Numbered from the stretch's first letter, positions 18,342-27,917 are shown. The stretch: 37,844 nucleotides of DNA from Methanobrevibacter sp. (GCA_030539935.1 JAUNXF010000004.1:1-37844), one strand, 5' to 3'. A program made the numbers and translations. The notes: generated from the sequence alone by a model not told the origin.

Positions 18342-20417
18342 ATGAATAAAAAGATTATTTTATCCTTCCTTTTAGTATTATTAGTTGCAATCTCTGTTTC
18401 TGCAGTTTCTGCAGAGGCTATCGACGATGTTGCTTCTGATGAAATAATAGCAGATGACATCGTTGCTGATGAGGCAGTAGGCGAGGACATTATAACAGCC
18501 CCTGCAGATACAAATGTTTTAGCAGAAGATGATCCTACCCCTACTGATACTCCTGATGCGACTGAAATTCAAGGATTAATTGATAATGCTGAAGAAGGAG
18601 CTACAATTGATTTAGAAGCGGATAGAACATATGATGTTGGATCCAAACAATTCACATTAACCAAAAAAGTTACCATTAACGGTAATGGTGCCACCATTAC
18701 TGGAAGCGGTGCAGCCCAAGGTGGAGATGGTGCACTTTTCATTGCAACAGCTGCTGGAACAGAATTTAAAGGAATTAAATTCGTAAATAGTGACGGACCT
18801 AAAACCTATGGACAAGGAATAGCCGGTTATGCTATCCAATTAGCTATCCAAAATGGTTTAGTAGATAACTGTATGTTCCTTAACTGGAACAGTGGAGTCT
18901 ATGGAAAAGGCGCAGCATTCTGTACAATAAACAACTCCTACTTCAACGGTTCATCAGACCTAGTAACTGGTGCAGGAAAAGGAGAAAAAGGTACTAAAGC
19001 TATTAACCTTATGGGATCTCACGACATTACAGTAACCTACTGTACCTTTGAAGGACAATTATTAGACGGTATTTCAATTGCAAGTAACTCAGGCCACAAC
19101 ATTATGACTGACAACACTTTCATTGACAATGTTTATGCTATTTACTTCGGAGGGGCTTCCACACAAGGATGTGTAATTGCAAACAACACTTTCACTAGAT
19201 GCGGATACTGCCCAGATGTCAGTGCTGAAATCAATAAGAAAGTTACTATGTTAAGTACTCAAAAAGCATGTAATGGTTTCATCATTGCAGACAACACCAT
19301 TGAAGCATTAAGCGGAACCACTTTCATGATTATGGAATCAGGTAACACAGCACACGGATATCCAAGTACCATCGGTGACATTAACATTACTGGAAACACT
19401 CTTACCTTAGCTGAAGGTGCAGTTGCTCCAACCATTACATTTATTAAAATCGTAAGTAATTCCGGTGAATTAAACCCATATGCACCAATCAATGTTTCAG
19501 GAAACACCATTGCAGATGGCGTAAACGTTGTAAAAGTTTGGTATGCAGACTGGGGAAGCGAAAATCAACCTATAATTCCTGCAGCAGACCCTGTTGTAAC
19601 AAGCATTGAAATTGCAAACGTATCTACCGCAACCAAAAAATTAACCATCAGATTAGTAGATGTAAGTGGAGAAGCATTAGCTGGCGAAGAAATCAGCTAC
19701 AGCATTAACGGTGCAGATTCTAAAACCGCTGAAACTGATGAAGATGGTTTCTTAACCATTGACGTTACTGAAGATGGTGTTGTTGCTATTGCATTTGCAG
19801 GAAACGACAACTACAAAGCATCTGAAACCAACATTAACTTCGCAAGCACTGTAACAAAAACTACCCCAACCATAACTGCAGCTGCTATGACTGCTACTGC
19901 AAAGATTGGAAAATATTACACTGTGACTTTAAAAGATTCAACTGGCAAAGCAATTGTTGGTGAGACCATAAAATTTATCTTTAACGGAAAAACCACTAAT
20001 GTAAAAACTGATGAGAACGGTAAAGCAAAAATCAAGTTAACAGTTGCTGCAAAAGGAACTTACCCAATTACCATCGCTTTCTTAGGCAATGATAAATACA
20101 ATGCGGTTGTAGCAGTCAAAAACATTAATGTAGTTCAACAAGCTACAAAAGCTGCTTTCCCAGCAAAAACCTTTAAAGTGAAAGCAACTAAAAAATTGAC
20201 ATTCACTCTTAAAGATGCAAGTGGCAAAGTTCTTGCAGGCAAAAAAATTACATTTACTGTAAACAAGAAAACATACACTGCTAAAACCAACTCTAAAGGT
20301 ATTGCAACCGTAGCGGTTTCAATTGCTAAAAAAGGTAAATTCACTGCTGTTGCAAAATTCGCTGGAGACAGTGCTTACAAAACAATCAGCAAAAAAGCTT
20401 ATGTTACAATAAAATAA
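18342..20417 (+). CDS. Adhesin-like protein: beta-helix plus three Ig-like domains (691 aa)
   Basis: Probable abundant surface protein. Residues 1-24 are a signal peptide (MNKKIILSFLLVLLVAIS...SAVSA), followed by a short Asp/Ala/Glu linker. A parallel beta-helix covers about 65-415, opening with ATEIQGLIDNAEEGATIDL. Ig-like domains lie at about 418-505, 507-598 and 600-691. The last carries KKLTFTLKDASGKVLAGKKI and AKTNSKGIATVAV. There is no C-terminal TM. ATG at 18342 has AAAGGAG 7-13 nt upstream. Unlike its neighbours, the gene prefers codons such as AAC, TTC, ACC and GGT, as the fdh genes do, which suggests high expression (inference, by eye). A clear hairpin terminator follows. Confidence 0.88.
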   Translation: MNKKIILSFLLVLLVAISVSAVSAEAIDDVASDEIIADDIVADEAVGEDIITAPADTNVLAEDDPTPTDTPDATEIQGLIDNAEEGATIDLEADRTYDVGSKQFTLTKKVTINGNGATITGSGAAQGGDGALFIATAAGTEFKGIKFVNSDGPKTYGQGIAGYAIQLAIQNGLVDNCMFLNWNSGVYGKGAAFCTINNSYFNGSSDLVTGAGKGEKGTKAINLMGSHDITVTYCTFEGQLLDGISIASNSGHNIMTDNTFIDNVYAIYFGGASTQGCVIANNTFTRCGYCPDVSAEINKKVTMLSTQKACNGFIIADNTIEALSGTTFMIMESGNTAHGYPSTIGDINITGNTLTLAEGAVAPTITFIKIVSNSGELNPYAPINVSGNTIADGVNVVKVWYADWGSENQPIIPAADPVVTSIEIANVSTATKKLTIRLVDVSGEALAGEEISYSINGADSKTAETDEDGFLTIDVTEDGVVAIAFAGNDNYKASETNINFASTVTKTTPTITAAAMTATAKIGKYYTVTLKDSTGKAIVGETIKFIFNGKTTNVKTDENGKAKIKLTVAAKGTYPITIAFLGNDKYNAVVAVKNINVVQQATKAAFPAKTFKVKATKKLTFTLKDASGKVLAGKKITFTVNKKTYTAKTNSKGIATVAVSIAKKGKFTAVAKFAGDSAYKTISKKAYVTIK

Positions 20418-20430
20418 TTAACTAATTTTT

Positions 20431-20470
20431 GAAAAGTAAACTTTTTTACTTTTCCTTTTCTTATTTTTTT
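20431..20470 (+). terminator. Hairpin terminator after the 691-aa adhesin gene
   Basis: GAAAAGTAAA (20431-20440) pairs perfectly with TTTACTTTTC (20445-20454) across a 4-nt loop. T-rich sequence follows, ending in a run of seven T at 20464-20470. Confidence 0.8.
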
Positions 20471-20670
20471 AAACTGATTTTTTAGGATAGGGCAATTAAA
20501 CCCAAAACAAAAGATATTTAAAAATTATAACAATTGTTAATAAAATTAAGAAAAAATTTATAAAAATGAAATGCACAAATATTCATATAGATAATAGATT
20601 TAATGGATGAGATTAAAAATAAAAAATAAAATATACTAGTTATTTATTAAAAATAAAGCAGAGGAAAAGC

Positions 20671-23600
20671 ATGAAAAGAAAAAATATAATATTAATTTCT
20701 TTATTTTTAATAATGGCATTGATTAATACGGGAATAGTCTTTGCAGAAGATTTTAAAGAAGTTAATTTAAGTGATAATTTAGATAACAATCAAATGATTA
20801 TCGATGAGGAAACTATTGACAATCAAGAAAATATAATCAATGGCCTGCCATATAAAGAGGAAGTTGGAGAAGATTCAGCAGCCATAATTGATGACTATGA
20901 ATGCATTTCAGATGAAAATAATGACCATAATAACCTAAAAGGTTCCAATTTAGAGGCCAATAACTTAGAGTCAACCATTTATGTGGAAGCGCAGAAGACT
21001 AATCAAAATCAGATGACAGATCCAACAATCCAAAATGCTATAAACAGTGCAAATGCTGGAGATACAATCATCATCAAAGGGCAAACATATGCCCATTGCC
21101 ACTTCATAGTGAACAAGACATTGACAATCATAAGTGAAACAGGAACTCTAATGACCCCTTGCCCTTCAAACACCCAAGGATCAAGGGCACATGGAATATT
21201 CTACATCACTCCAGAAGCAAGCGGAACAATCATTAAAGGATTTACATTAATGGATGATGATGAATACACCTTAGAAAATGACTATGGAATATACATAAAT
21301 GGGGCAAGCAATGTCCAAATCATCAATTGCACTATAGAATCAGGGATTGCAGATGGAATAAGGGTGACAAATGGGACAAACACTAAAGTTACAGATTCCC
21401 TAATTAAAGATTCAAATATTGGAATAAACATCATAAACAGCAGTCAAACCACTATAAAAAGCAATGAGATTACAAATAACACAAAAACAGGCATTTTCAT
21501 CTCTGGAAGCACAAGAAACACAACAATAGATTCAAACAACATCACATATAATCAAGCTACTGGAATAAACATAGTTACAGCAGATCACATTTACATTTTA
21601 AACAATTACATATCATTCAATCAAAAAAGTGGAAGCGGTGCTGGAGTTTATGTAAACTGCAACATCACCAAAATAGAGATTTTGGGGAATCTCTTTAGAC
21701 AAAACGGCCAATACGGAATATTGAATGACTACCGTACAAGAAATATGGATGCTAAAAAGGGAGCGGAAAAGCTTGAAGTGGTTGACAACAACTATTTCAT
21801 GGGACATACTGAAAGAACCGTTTACCATATAGACTATGTGGAATATCCTGGAGGGCCATACACTTACGACAGCACAACAGATACCTACACCAATGTAGGA
21901 AACGGAAACGGAAACTATGACATCGACAAAAGCACAGTGTATTTGGGATATGCCTTCCTAATTGATGAGACCATTTGCGGAGCCACCCTCTATAAGGCTC
22001 CAAATACAGGATGGAGTGAAAACGGAAACAGAAATCTGATGATAGGGGAAATCACCCAAGTCAAAAAGGGAACCTACCAGATAGCCATAACAAATGCAAG
22101 CGGAAGCATTGCAACAGACTTCAATTCAATCTATGTAACATTCTACTTGAATAAGAACAATACAGAATCCAGCCCTCAAGAAGGGGATGTTTATAAGACC
22201 GTCCTAATAAAAGATGGTGTTGCAACAGTCAGCTTCAGTGAAAAGGACTATCTGGAAAGTGGAAACGTATTGCTTGCAGTCTTCCCAGGACTAATCGGCA
22301 AAACCAATGTCGACCCACATGCCACTTTCAACATAGCCGATGACCAGCTTCCTAAAGACAGCATTAACACAAAAATAACTGTTTCAAACATGAACACCTA
22401 TCCGAATTCAGGGGCGACATTCACAGCTACATTGAAGGATGAATACGGAAATCCCTTAGCTGGAAAGACAATAAAGATCAGCTTGAATGGAAACACCTTA
22501 ACAAGAACCAGCGATTCAAAAGGAAAAGTAAGCCTTCCAATAAAATTGGCAAGTGAAAAGACATACACAATTTCACTAATCTTCAATGGAGATGACGAGT
22601 ACAACAAAACAAGTGCAAAGGCAAGCATTGTAGTCAAAAAGACCGGCCAGAAAATAGTCAGTTCAAACAAGGCATTTGCACCGAATAAGGCAAGCTACTA
22701 CAGCATCACCCTGAAGGATGAAAACAATAAGGCAATTGCAAACAAGTATGTCAAATTCACAATCAACAGAAAGACATACTCTGTAAAGACAAACAGCAAA
22801 GGAATAGCTAAGGTAAAGATCAAATTATCAGTGAAAAAGAAATATAAGATCAGCATAAAATCTGCAGCCACAAAGAAATACAGGGCCATGACAAAGACAA
22901 ACTACATTACAATCAAGGCCTTAAAACAGAAGATTTCAAGTTCAAATGTAAGATATGCTCCAAAATCAGTGAATTACTACAGCATTAGCTTAAAGGACCA
23001 GAACAATATTGCAATAGCCAATAAGAAAATCACTGTAAAAATCGGGACAAAAACCTATTCAAAGAAAACAAACAGCAAAGGAATAGTCAAGATAAAGATC
23101 AATTATTCCAAGAAAGGAACATATAAGGTCACCATAAAGTCTCCAAAAACAAAACAGTATATTGCAAAATCCAAAGCGAATAAAATTGTGATTACCAGCT
23201 TGAAACAGAAAATAGTCAGTTCAAACAAGAAATTCACCCCTAAGGCAAGCGGCTATTACAACATTACCTTAAAGGATGAAAACAATAAGGCAATTCCAAA
23301 TAAGGCTGTCAAATTCACCCTTAACAAAAAGACTTACACTATTAAGACAAACAGCAAGGGAATTGCAAGATTAAAAATCAACTTGACCGGAGACAAGGCC
23401 TATGCCCTAAAGATAAGCTCCCCTAAGACAAACCAATACAAGGCAATGACAAAAACAAACAACATTACAGTGACAAGGGGAAGCCATAAAATCCTATCTT
23501 ACAACAGAACATACTCAAAGAATACAGAAGAGGAATATTCTGTTTACCTAAGCGATTATGCCGGCAAGAAACTATCTGGTGAAAAGATAAGCTTTGAATT

Positions 23601-25104
23601 TGATTCCAGAAACTACACTGCCCTTACAGATGCAAACGGAATGGCAAAATTCATTGTCAATATGGAAAATCCTGGAACTTACCAAGTCATCAGCAAGTTC
23701 TTGGGAAACACTCTCAATAAGGCAATCAGCGTAACTAATACCATAACCATTAAGGATGCTACAAATACAAAATTCGTTGATAAAAACCTTCCAAACAGTG
23801 AAATCCAAAAGATCATTGACAGTTCAAATGATGAGGATACAATCGAATTCCTAGGAGATGCATACAATAACGTCAAATTAAATATTGATAAATCATTAAA
23901 CATCAAGTCTGAGATTGGAACAGTACTCAATGGAGCGCCAAACAGTCCGGTAATTAGCATAAATGCAGACAATGTCAATGTTTCAAGCCTCATCATCAAT
24001 CCTAAGGAATCCGATGGAATTGCAATCAACAATTCCAAAGATGTGAATGTATTCAACAATACCATTATCAATTCATTAAACCAATCCAAAATCAATGATT
24101 ACAATAATGGAAGCACTCTTATGCCTGGAACTGGAATAAGGGTATTGAACTGTGAAAATATCCTAATCAGCAAAAACACAATCAAATCATTTGAAAGCGG
24201 ATTATACAATGAATACTCCAATAACTTATCCATAGAAGACAATGAAATAAGTTTAAACAACTATGGAATCAAATACGGATTTGAAACAAGCAATACTCTA
24301 ATCAGAAACAATCAAATCATTGACAACATCGGATGGTATATAATGGATGAACCGGAAGGCCCTAGAGGATATGGAATTTTCCTTAACAATTCTGCAGTGA
24401 ATGTCACAATCAAGGATAACAATATCAGCAACAATTATTTGGGAATCTCCATCGACTCAAACAACAGTACTGGAATAGTGATTACAAGCAATCTGATTGC
24501 AGACAACTCACTTGAAGGAATAAGATTCAATGCACCTTATGATTTGGCTGAAAATGCAATAGAACCTATTGTAACAGATAATGCAATCTACAGAAATGCA
24601 GAAGGGCCAAGCATGATGATTCTTGGTGAAATGAGTGCAAATCCATTTGGAATCTACGGCCCTGGTGCAGAGGACGAAAGCCTAAGGCTTAAGATTGGAC
24701 CTAACTGGTATGGCGTCAACAGTCTTAGAACATGGGATTATGATACTGGAATTGTAGGTGTTGGAACCATGTGCCCAAGAATTAAAGCGGAAGTGATTAA
24801 TTTCACCAATATAGAAATGCTTAATCCGGGAACATATAAAATCAGCTTCTATAAAGATGGAGAATTGGCCACTAGCCTTGCTAGCTTTGATATATATGCC
24901 ACATTAAATAGGGGCACTGATAAAGAAACTGAAGTTCATTTCAATGTAATTAATGGAACTGGAAACTTCAGCTTTGAAAAGAATCAATTTTCAGATTCTG
25001 ATAATAAAATTGAAATCTCTGTAGGATCTTTAATTAATATTGTTGATAGGATTTACACTGTTGTCTACACATACAACGTTCCTGAAAGCGAGATTCCAGT
25101 TTAA
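20671..25104 (+). CDS. Giant adhesin-like protein with duplicated beta-helix modules and five Ig-like domains (1477 aa)
   Basis: The largest protein here. Signal peptide 1-25 (MKRKNIILISLFLIMALINT...), then an acidic linker to ~105. Beta-helix 1 (TIQNAINSANAGDTIII onward) runs to ~400, followed by a beta domain at ~410-560. Five Ig-like domains follow at about 566-655, 656-750, 751-848, 849-935 and 936-1030. Three start with a QKI(V/S)SSN motif and share KTNSKGIA. Beta-helix 2 (~1032-1340; SEIQKIIDSSNDEDTIEFL) and a second copy of the post-helix domain (~1344-1477; PGTYKISFYKDGELATSL) close it. Helix plus post-helix domain is therefore present twice, around the Ig stalk. There is no C-terminal anchor. 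ATG at 20671 has GAGG 8-11 nt upstream. Surface attachment and target unknown. Confidence 0.87.
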   Translation: MKRKNIILISLFLIMALINTGIVFAEDFKEVNLSDNLDNNQMIIDEETIDNQENIINGLPYKEEVGEDSAAIIDDYECISDENNDHNNLKGSNLEANNLESTIYVEAQKTNQNQMTDPTIQNAINSANAGDTIIIKGQTYAHCHFIVNKTLTIISETGTLMTPCPSNTQGSRAHGIFYITPEASGTIIKGFTLMDDDEYTLENDYGIYINGASNVQIINCTIESGIADGIRVTNGTNTKVTDSLIKDSNIGINIINSSQTTIKSNEITNNTKTGIFISGSTRNTTIDSNNITYNQATGINIVTADHIYILNNYISFNQKSGSGAGVYVNCNITKIEILGNLFRQNGQYGILNDYRTRNMDAKKGAEKLEVVDNNYFMGHTERTVYHIDYVEYPGGPYTYDSTTDTYTNVGNGNGNYDIDKSTVYLGYAFLIDETICGATLYKAPNTGWSENGNRNLMIGEITQVKKGTYQIAITNASGSIATDFNSIYVTFYLNKNNTESSPQEGDVYKTVLIKDGVATVSFSEKDYLESGNVLLAVFPGLIGKTNVDPHATFNIADDQLPKDSINTKITVSNMNTYPNSGATFTATLKDEYGNPLAGKTIKISLNGNTLTRTSDSKGKVSLPIKLASEKTYTISLIFNGDDEYNKTSAKASIVVKKTGQKIVSSNKAFAPNKASYYSITLKDENNKAIANKYVKFTINRKTYSVKTNSKGIAKVKIKLSVKKKYKISIKSAATKKYRAMTKTNYITIKALKQKISSSNVRYAPKSVNYYSISLKDQNNIAIANKKITVKIGTKTYSKKTNSKGIVKIKINYSKKGTYKVTIKSPKTKQYIAKSKANKIVITSLKQKIVSSNKKFTPKASGYYNITLKDENNKAIPNKAVKFTLNKKTYTIKTNSKGIARLKINLTGDKAYALKISSPKTNQYKAMTKTNNITVTRGSHKILSYNRTYSKNTEEEYSVYLSDYAGKKLSGEKISFEFDSRNYTALTDANGMAKFIVNMENPGTYQVISKFLGNTLNKAISVTNTITIKDATNTKFVDKNLPNSEIQKIIDSSNDEDTIEFLGDAYNNVKLNIDKSLNIKSEIGTVLNGAPNSPVISINADNVNVSSLIINPKESDGIAINNSKDVNVFNNTIINSLNQSKINDYNNGSTLMPGTGIRVLNCENILISKNTIKSFESGLYNEYSNNLSIEDNEISLNNYGIKYGFETSNTLIRNNQIIDNIGWYIMDEPEGPRGYGIFLNNSAVNVTIKDNNISNNYLGISIDSNNSTGIVITSNLIADNSLEGIRFNAPYDLAENAIEPIVTDNAIYRNAEGPSMMILGEMSANPFGIYGPGAEDESLRLKIGPNWYGVNSLRTWDYDTGIVGVGTMCPRIKAEVINFTNIEMLNPGTYKISFYKDGELATSLASFDIYATLNRGTDKETEVHFNVINGTGNFSFEKNQFSDSDNKIEISVGSLINIVDRIYTVVYTYNVPESEIPV

Positions 25105-25138
25105 AAAGAATAAAACCCTTTTGAAATTTAAATAAAAA

Positions 25139-25270
25139 ATATTTATTATTTTTTATTTTTTATTTTTTTATAAGTTTTAGAATAATAAAATAACTCTTTT
25201 TAAAATAAATAATAAAATAAATAAAAATAGAAAAAATTTAGTCATAAGACTAAAAAAAAATAAAAAAAAA
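25139..25270. terminator. Convergent U-tract terminators of two adhesin genes
   Basis: Downstream of the plus-strand gene ending 25104, T-runs occupy about 25148-25175. Downstream of the minus-strand gene ending 25275, the minus strand has two T9 runs at about 25252-25270 next to a small TAGTC/GACTA stem. No ORF lies between. Confidence 0.5.
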
Positions 25271-25274
25271 TAAA

Positions 25275-26963
25275 TTAATTTGACCTATCCCTTTTTCTTA
25301 ATAATCCGACAAAAAAGACTAGCAAAACAATGGTTAAAGCTAGAATATATCGAATGTCAAAAGACTTTTGGCTGATAGGATCGTCTTCAAATAATTCAAC
25401 CATTTTCCTATTATTGGAATTCTCACTAACATAAGTGGAATTGACATTATCTGATTTGACACCAGCAGATATGTTATTCTTAGTTTTTGATTGATTGTTC
25501 AACGGATTGCTTGATGCCACATCTGATTGATTGTTCAATGAAGAGGAAGATTCCCCATTATCTGATTTTCCATTTGAATCCTCTGCAGCAGTCTTATTGT
25601 CATCGAATTTCAATCCACCATCATCTGAATTGAAGCGTTCAAAATGCTCATCATAATCTCTGCCGTAATAGTCCTCCAAAATATCAGAGTACCTCTCTAG
25701 CAATGAAAAATCCAGAAGGTCAAACAATCCCATTTTATTCTTAGTGCTAGTTGGCTTAATCCTCTTGGAAACATTATTTGGATCTATAATGGAAGAATCG
25801 GTAGGATCTTCGTCTCCCCAATCATTATCATTGAACTTAGGGAAGAGATATTTTGCATCTGGCCATTTGACAAATACTTCCTGTCCTAAAGGAGAGGAAT
25901 TGTTTGTAATGATATTGTCATGGACATTTATGACAGTTGTTGCATTGAACATTGGCTGTTGTATATAGAATGAACCACCAGTTTCATCAGCTGTATTATT
26001 TACAATAATCGAATTTGTGAGGTTGAGGCTTCCGGAAACCATTATTGCTCCACCATTGGTTCCTGCAGTATTGTTGATGAAAATGCATCTATCAAGACTA
26101 GAGTTTCCAGCCCAACTGTAATAGGCGCCAGCCCACTCATCTGCATGATTATACATAAAAATACAATCTTTTACATTACCATATCCAAAAACGCTTACAC
26201 GAATTGCGCCGCCGTCACGATGGGCAGAGTTATTGATGAAAACGGAATTATATATATCTGAACTTGCATAGCAAGTGGTTACAGCTCCCCCATCATGGTC
26301 TGCATGATTGCCTATGAATAAGGAATTGTTTACAAATAAATAGCTTCTATCAGTTTCATTACCATAATTTGAAATAGCTCCTCCATTGGTTACGCTTAAT
26401 GCAGTGTTATTTATGAAAATACAATTATCTACATAAGCATTTCCAGTTTCTATGCAGATTCCTCCGCCAAAATTATCTGTTTTACCATTGATGAAGGTTA
26501 AATTGTTAAATTTGGCAGTTACACCTATGTCTTGAATGAAAAATATGGTTGACAATTCTTCACCGTCTATAATGACCTCACGTGGATTGCCATTCCCCTG
26601 TAGAGAAATGTTTTTAGTGATATTGATTCCATGCAACTTATATGTGCCTGGTTCAATTAGGATTGTATCTCCATCATTTGCAGTTCCTATCCGATTAATC
26701 AATTCTTGAGAGGATGTATCTGGATTTTGATTAGAAATAGGACTTTTTTCACTTAAACCAGTACTAGAAATTAGATTCTCATTCTCACCAATATCACAAT
26801 TAGAGATAAAATCTAATTCTTCAGAAGCCAGATCTAAATCATCCCCATTAGTTAAATCCTCATTAAGAATATTGCCATCCATACTTTCTGCACTAATTGA
26901 AGGAATCGTAATCAGAATAATTAATAATAAGCTAAATGATATCCATTTAACTTTATCTTTTAT
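25275..26963 (-). CDS. Membrane-anchored adhesin-like protein, beta-helix type, probable AUA start (562 aa)
   Basis: The first in-frame ATG (26882) starts after the signal peptide. The 27 codons upstream read KDKVKWISFSLLLIILIT then IPSISAES, a textbook secretion signal. An in-frame TAA immediately precedes ATA at 26963, and no ATG, GTG or TTG lies between, so initiation at ATA, 7 nt after AGGGAGG, is the natural reading. Domains: signal 1-24, Asp/Glu linker to ~85, right-handed beta-helix at ~90-360 with repeats of the type CIFINNTAxxNGGAI, a linker rich in Asp/Ser/Asn, and a C-terminal TM (YILALTIVLLVFFVGLL) with basic tail RKRDRSN. No Ig-like repeats. Same membrane-anchored class as the 17955 gene. 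Confidence 0.85.
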   Translation of the reverse strand: MKDKVKWISFSLLLIILITIPSISAESMDGNILNEDLTNGDDLDLASEELDFISNCDIGENENLISSTGLSEKSPISNQNPDTSSQELINRIGTANDGDTILIEPGTYKLHGINITKNISLQGNGNPREVIIDGEELSTIFFIQDIGVTAKFNNLTFINGKTDNFGGGICIETGNAYVDNCIFINNTALSVTNGGAISNYGNETDRSYLFVNNSLFIGNHADHDGGAVTTCYASSDIYNSVFINNSAHRDGGAIRVSVFGYGNVKDCIFMYNHADEWAGAYYSWAGNSSLDRCIFINNTAGTNGGAIMVSGSLNLTNSIIVNNTADETGGSFYIQQPMFNATTVINVHDNIITNNSSPLGQEVFVKWPDAKYLFPKFNDNDWGDEDPTDSSIIDPNNVSKRIKPTSTKNKMGLFDLLDFSLLERYSDILEDYYGRDYDEHFERFNSDDGGLKFDDNKTAAEDSNGKSDNGESSSSLNNQSDVASSNPLNNQSKTKNNISAGVKSDNVNSTYVSENSNNRKMVELFEDDPISQKSFDIRYILALTIVLLVFFVGLLRKRDRSN

Positions 26964-26977
26964 TTATACACCTCCCT
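26961..26977 (-). promoter_or_regulatory. Shine-Dalgarno and proposed AUA start of the 562-aa adhesin gene
   Basis: AGGGAGG at 26977-26971, a 7-nt spacer TGTATAA that ends in an in-frame stop codon, then ATA at 26963-26961. Confidence 0.7.
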
Positions 26978-27047
26978 ACAAATCGATTATTCGAATTTAA
27001 ATCAAATTAAATTCAATAATATCAATAATATAATCTTTATTATTTTA

Positions 27048-27070
27048 CAATATATAATATTTTTCATAAC
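27048..27070 (-). promoter_or_regulatory. TATA promoter element of the AUA-start adhesin gene
   Basis: On the minus strand this reads GTTATGAAAAATATTATATA then TTG. It matches the element at 15747-15769 at 20 of 23 positions. It lies about 85-105 nt upstream of the proposed start. Confidence 0.55.
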
Positions 27071-27150
27071 GAAATTATAAAAAAATTAGAAAGACTGAAA
27101 TGAGAGATGAAAAAATTATAAAAAATTAAAAAAATAGGAATAATGAAATG

Positions 27151-27192
27151 AAAAAAATAAAAAGAAAAATAGCTAAAAATTAACTATTTTTC
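27151..27192 (-). terminator. Methyltransferase terminator; stem contains the stop codon
   Basis: CTATTTTTC (27184-27192) pairs with GAAAAATAG (27164-27172) across an 11-nt loop, and the TAG stop codon lies in the stem. T-rich sequence follows on the minus strand down to 27151. Confidence 0.65.
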
Positions 27193-27795
27193 GAAAATAA
27201 TCAAATAATGGGATTTCCCTTGAGGAATGTCTTCACCGCAGTCTGGATTTAAGGAGAATAGTTCCATTCCATGTTCCTTAAAGACCTCTTCCAAGTCTTC
27301 AGGAGAGCTTCTTACAGTTATAGGAGGACCATGTTTTGCTTCTTGCTTTTTATAATCCATGATAGCAATCTTGCCCCCAGGTTTTAGAATTCGTTTGAGC
27401 TCTTCAATGGCTTCATCCATTCTTCTGGTTGCCTTGAATCCATGCCATACATTTATTAGAAGAACAATGTCAACCACATCATCTTCCAAATCAATGTGAT
27501 CGGGGATGTCTGCACATATAGGAATCAAGTTTTCATATCCCTTTTCATCTGCAGCCTTTTGAAGGTCTTCAATTGAAGGTTCAAAAATATCAACAGCATA
27601 GATGATTGCATCATCATCCAATATTTCAACCGCTTCAAGTGCCGCATGCCCATCACCGCATCCGGCATCCATAAATACTTCATTGCCTTTAAGGCCCAAT
27701 TCCATAATAATGTCATGGGCATTTAAAAATGACTCGCTTGACCTACCTTGAATGCGATGCCCATTTGCAGGCAAGAGTCCTGTTTTATTTCCCAT
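27184..27795 (-). CDS. Class I SAM-dependent methyltransferase
   Basis: 203 residues with a Rossmann methyltransferase fold. Motif I DAGCGDG is at residues 43-49, an acidic residue ends strand 2 (YAVDIFEPS), and motif II/III is present (VDIVLLINVWHGF, LKRILKPGGKIAIMDYK). It belongs to the UbiE-like small-molecule group, but the substrate cannot be told from sequence. ATG at 27795 has GGTGAT 7-12 nt upstream. It is the last gene of a minus-strand series: binding protein, permease, ATPase, FwdE-like protein, methyltransferase (gap to the FwdE-like gene 122 bp). The context suggests a role tied to uptake or processing of a metal complex, which is inference. Confidence 0.88.
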   Translation of the reverse strand: MGNKTGLLPANGHRIQGRSSESFLNAHDIIMELGLKGNEVFMDAGCGDGHAALEAVEILDDDAIIYAVDIFEPSIEDLQKAADEKGYENLIPICADIPDHIDLEDDVVDIVLLINVWHGFKATRRMDEAIEELKRILKPGGKIAIMDYKKQEAKHGPPITVRSSPEDLEEVFKEHGMELFSLNPDCGEDIPQGKSHYLIIFEK

Positions 27796-27917
27796 AAATA
27801 ATCACCGTTTAAAATAATACATGAATAGTAAACTTATCAAATTATCAATCGAATATTTAATTTAATTAAAAGAATTTTCTTTTGAAAAAACTAAACTGAT
27901 TTCATGAAAATAATGAA

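Noticed and set aside
22698-24095. Minus-strand hydrophobic ORFs of 63-138 codons inside the 1477-aa adhesin
   Set aside because: Hydrophobicity arises from reading Asn/Lys/Thr codons in reverse; no ribosome sites.
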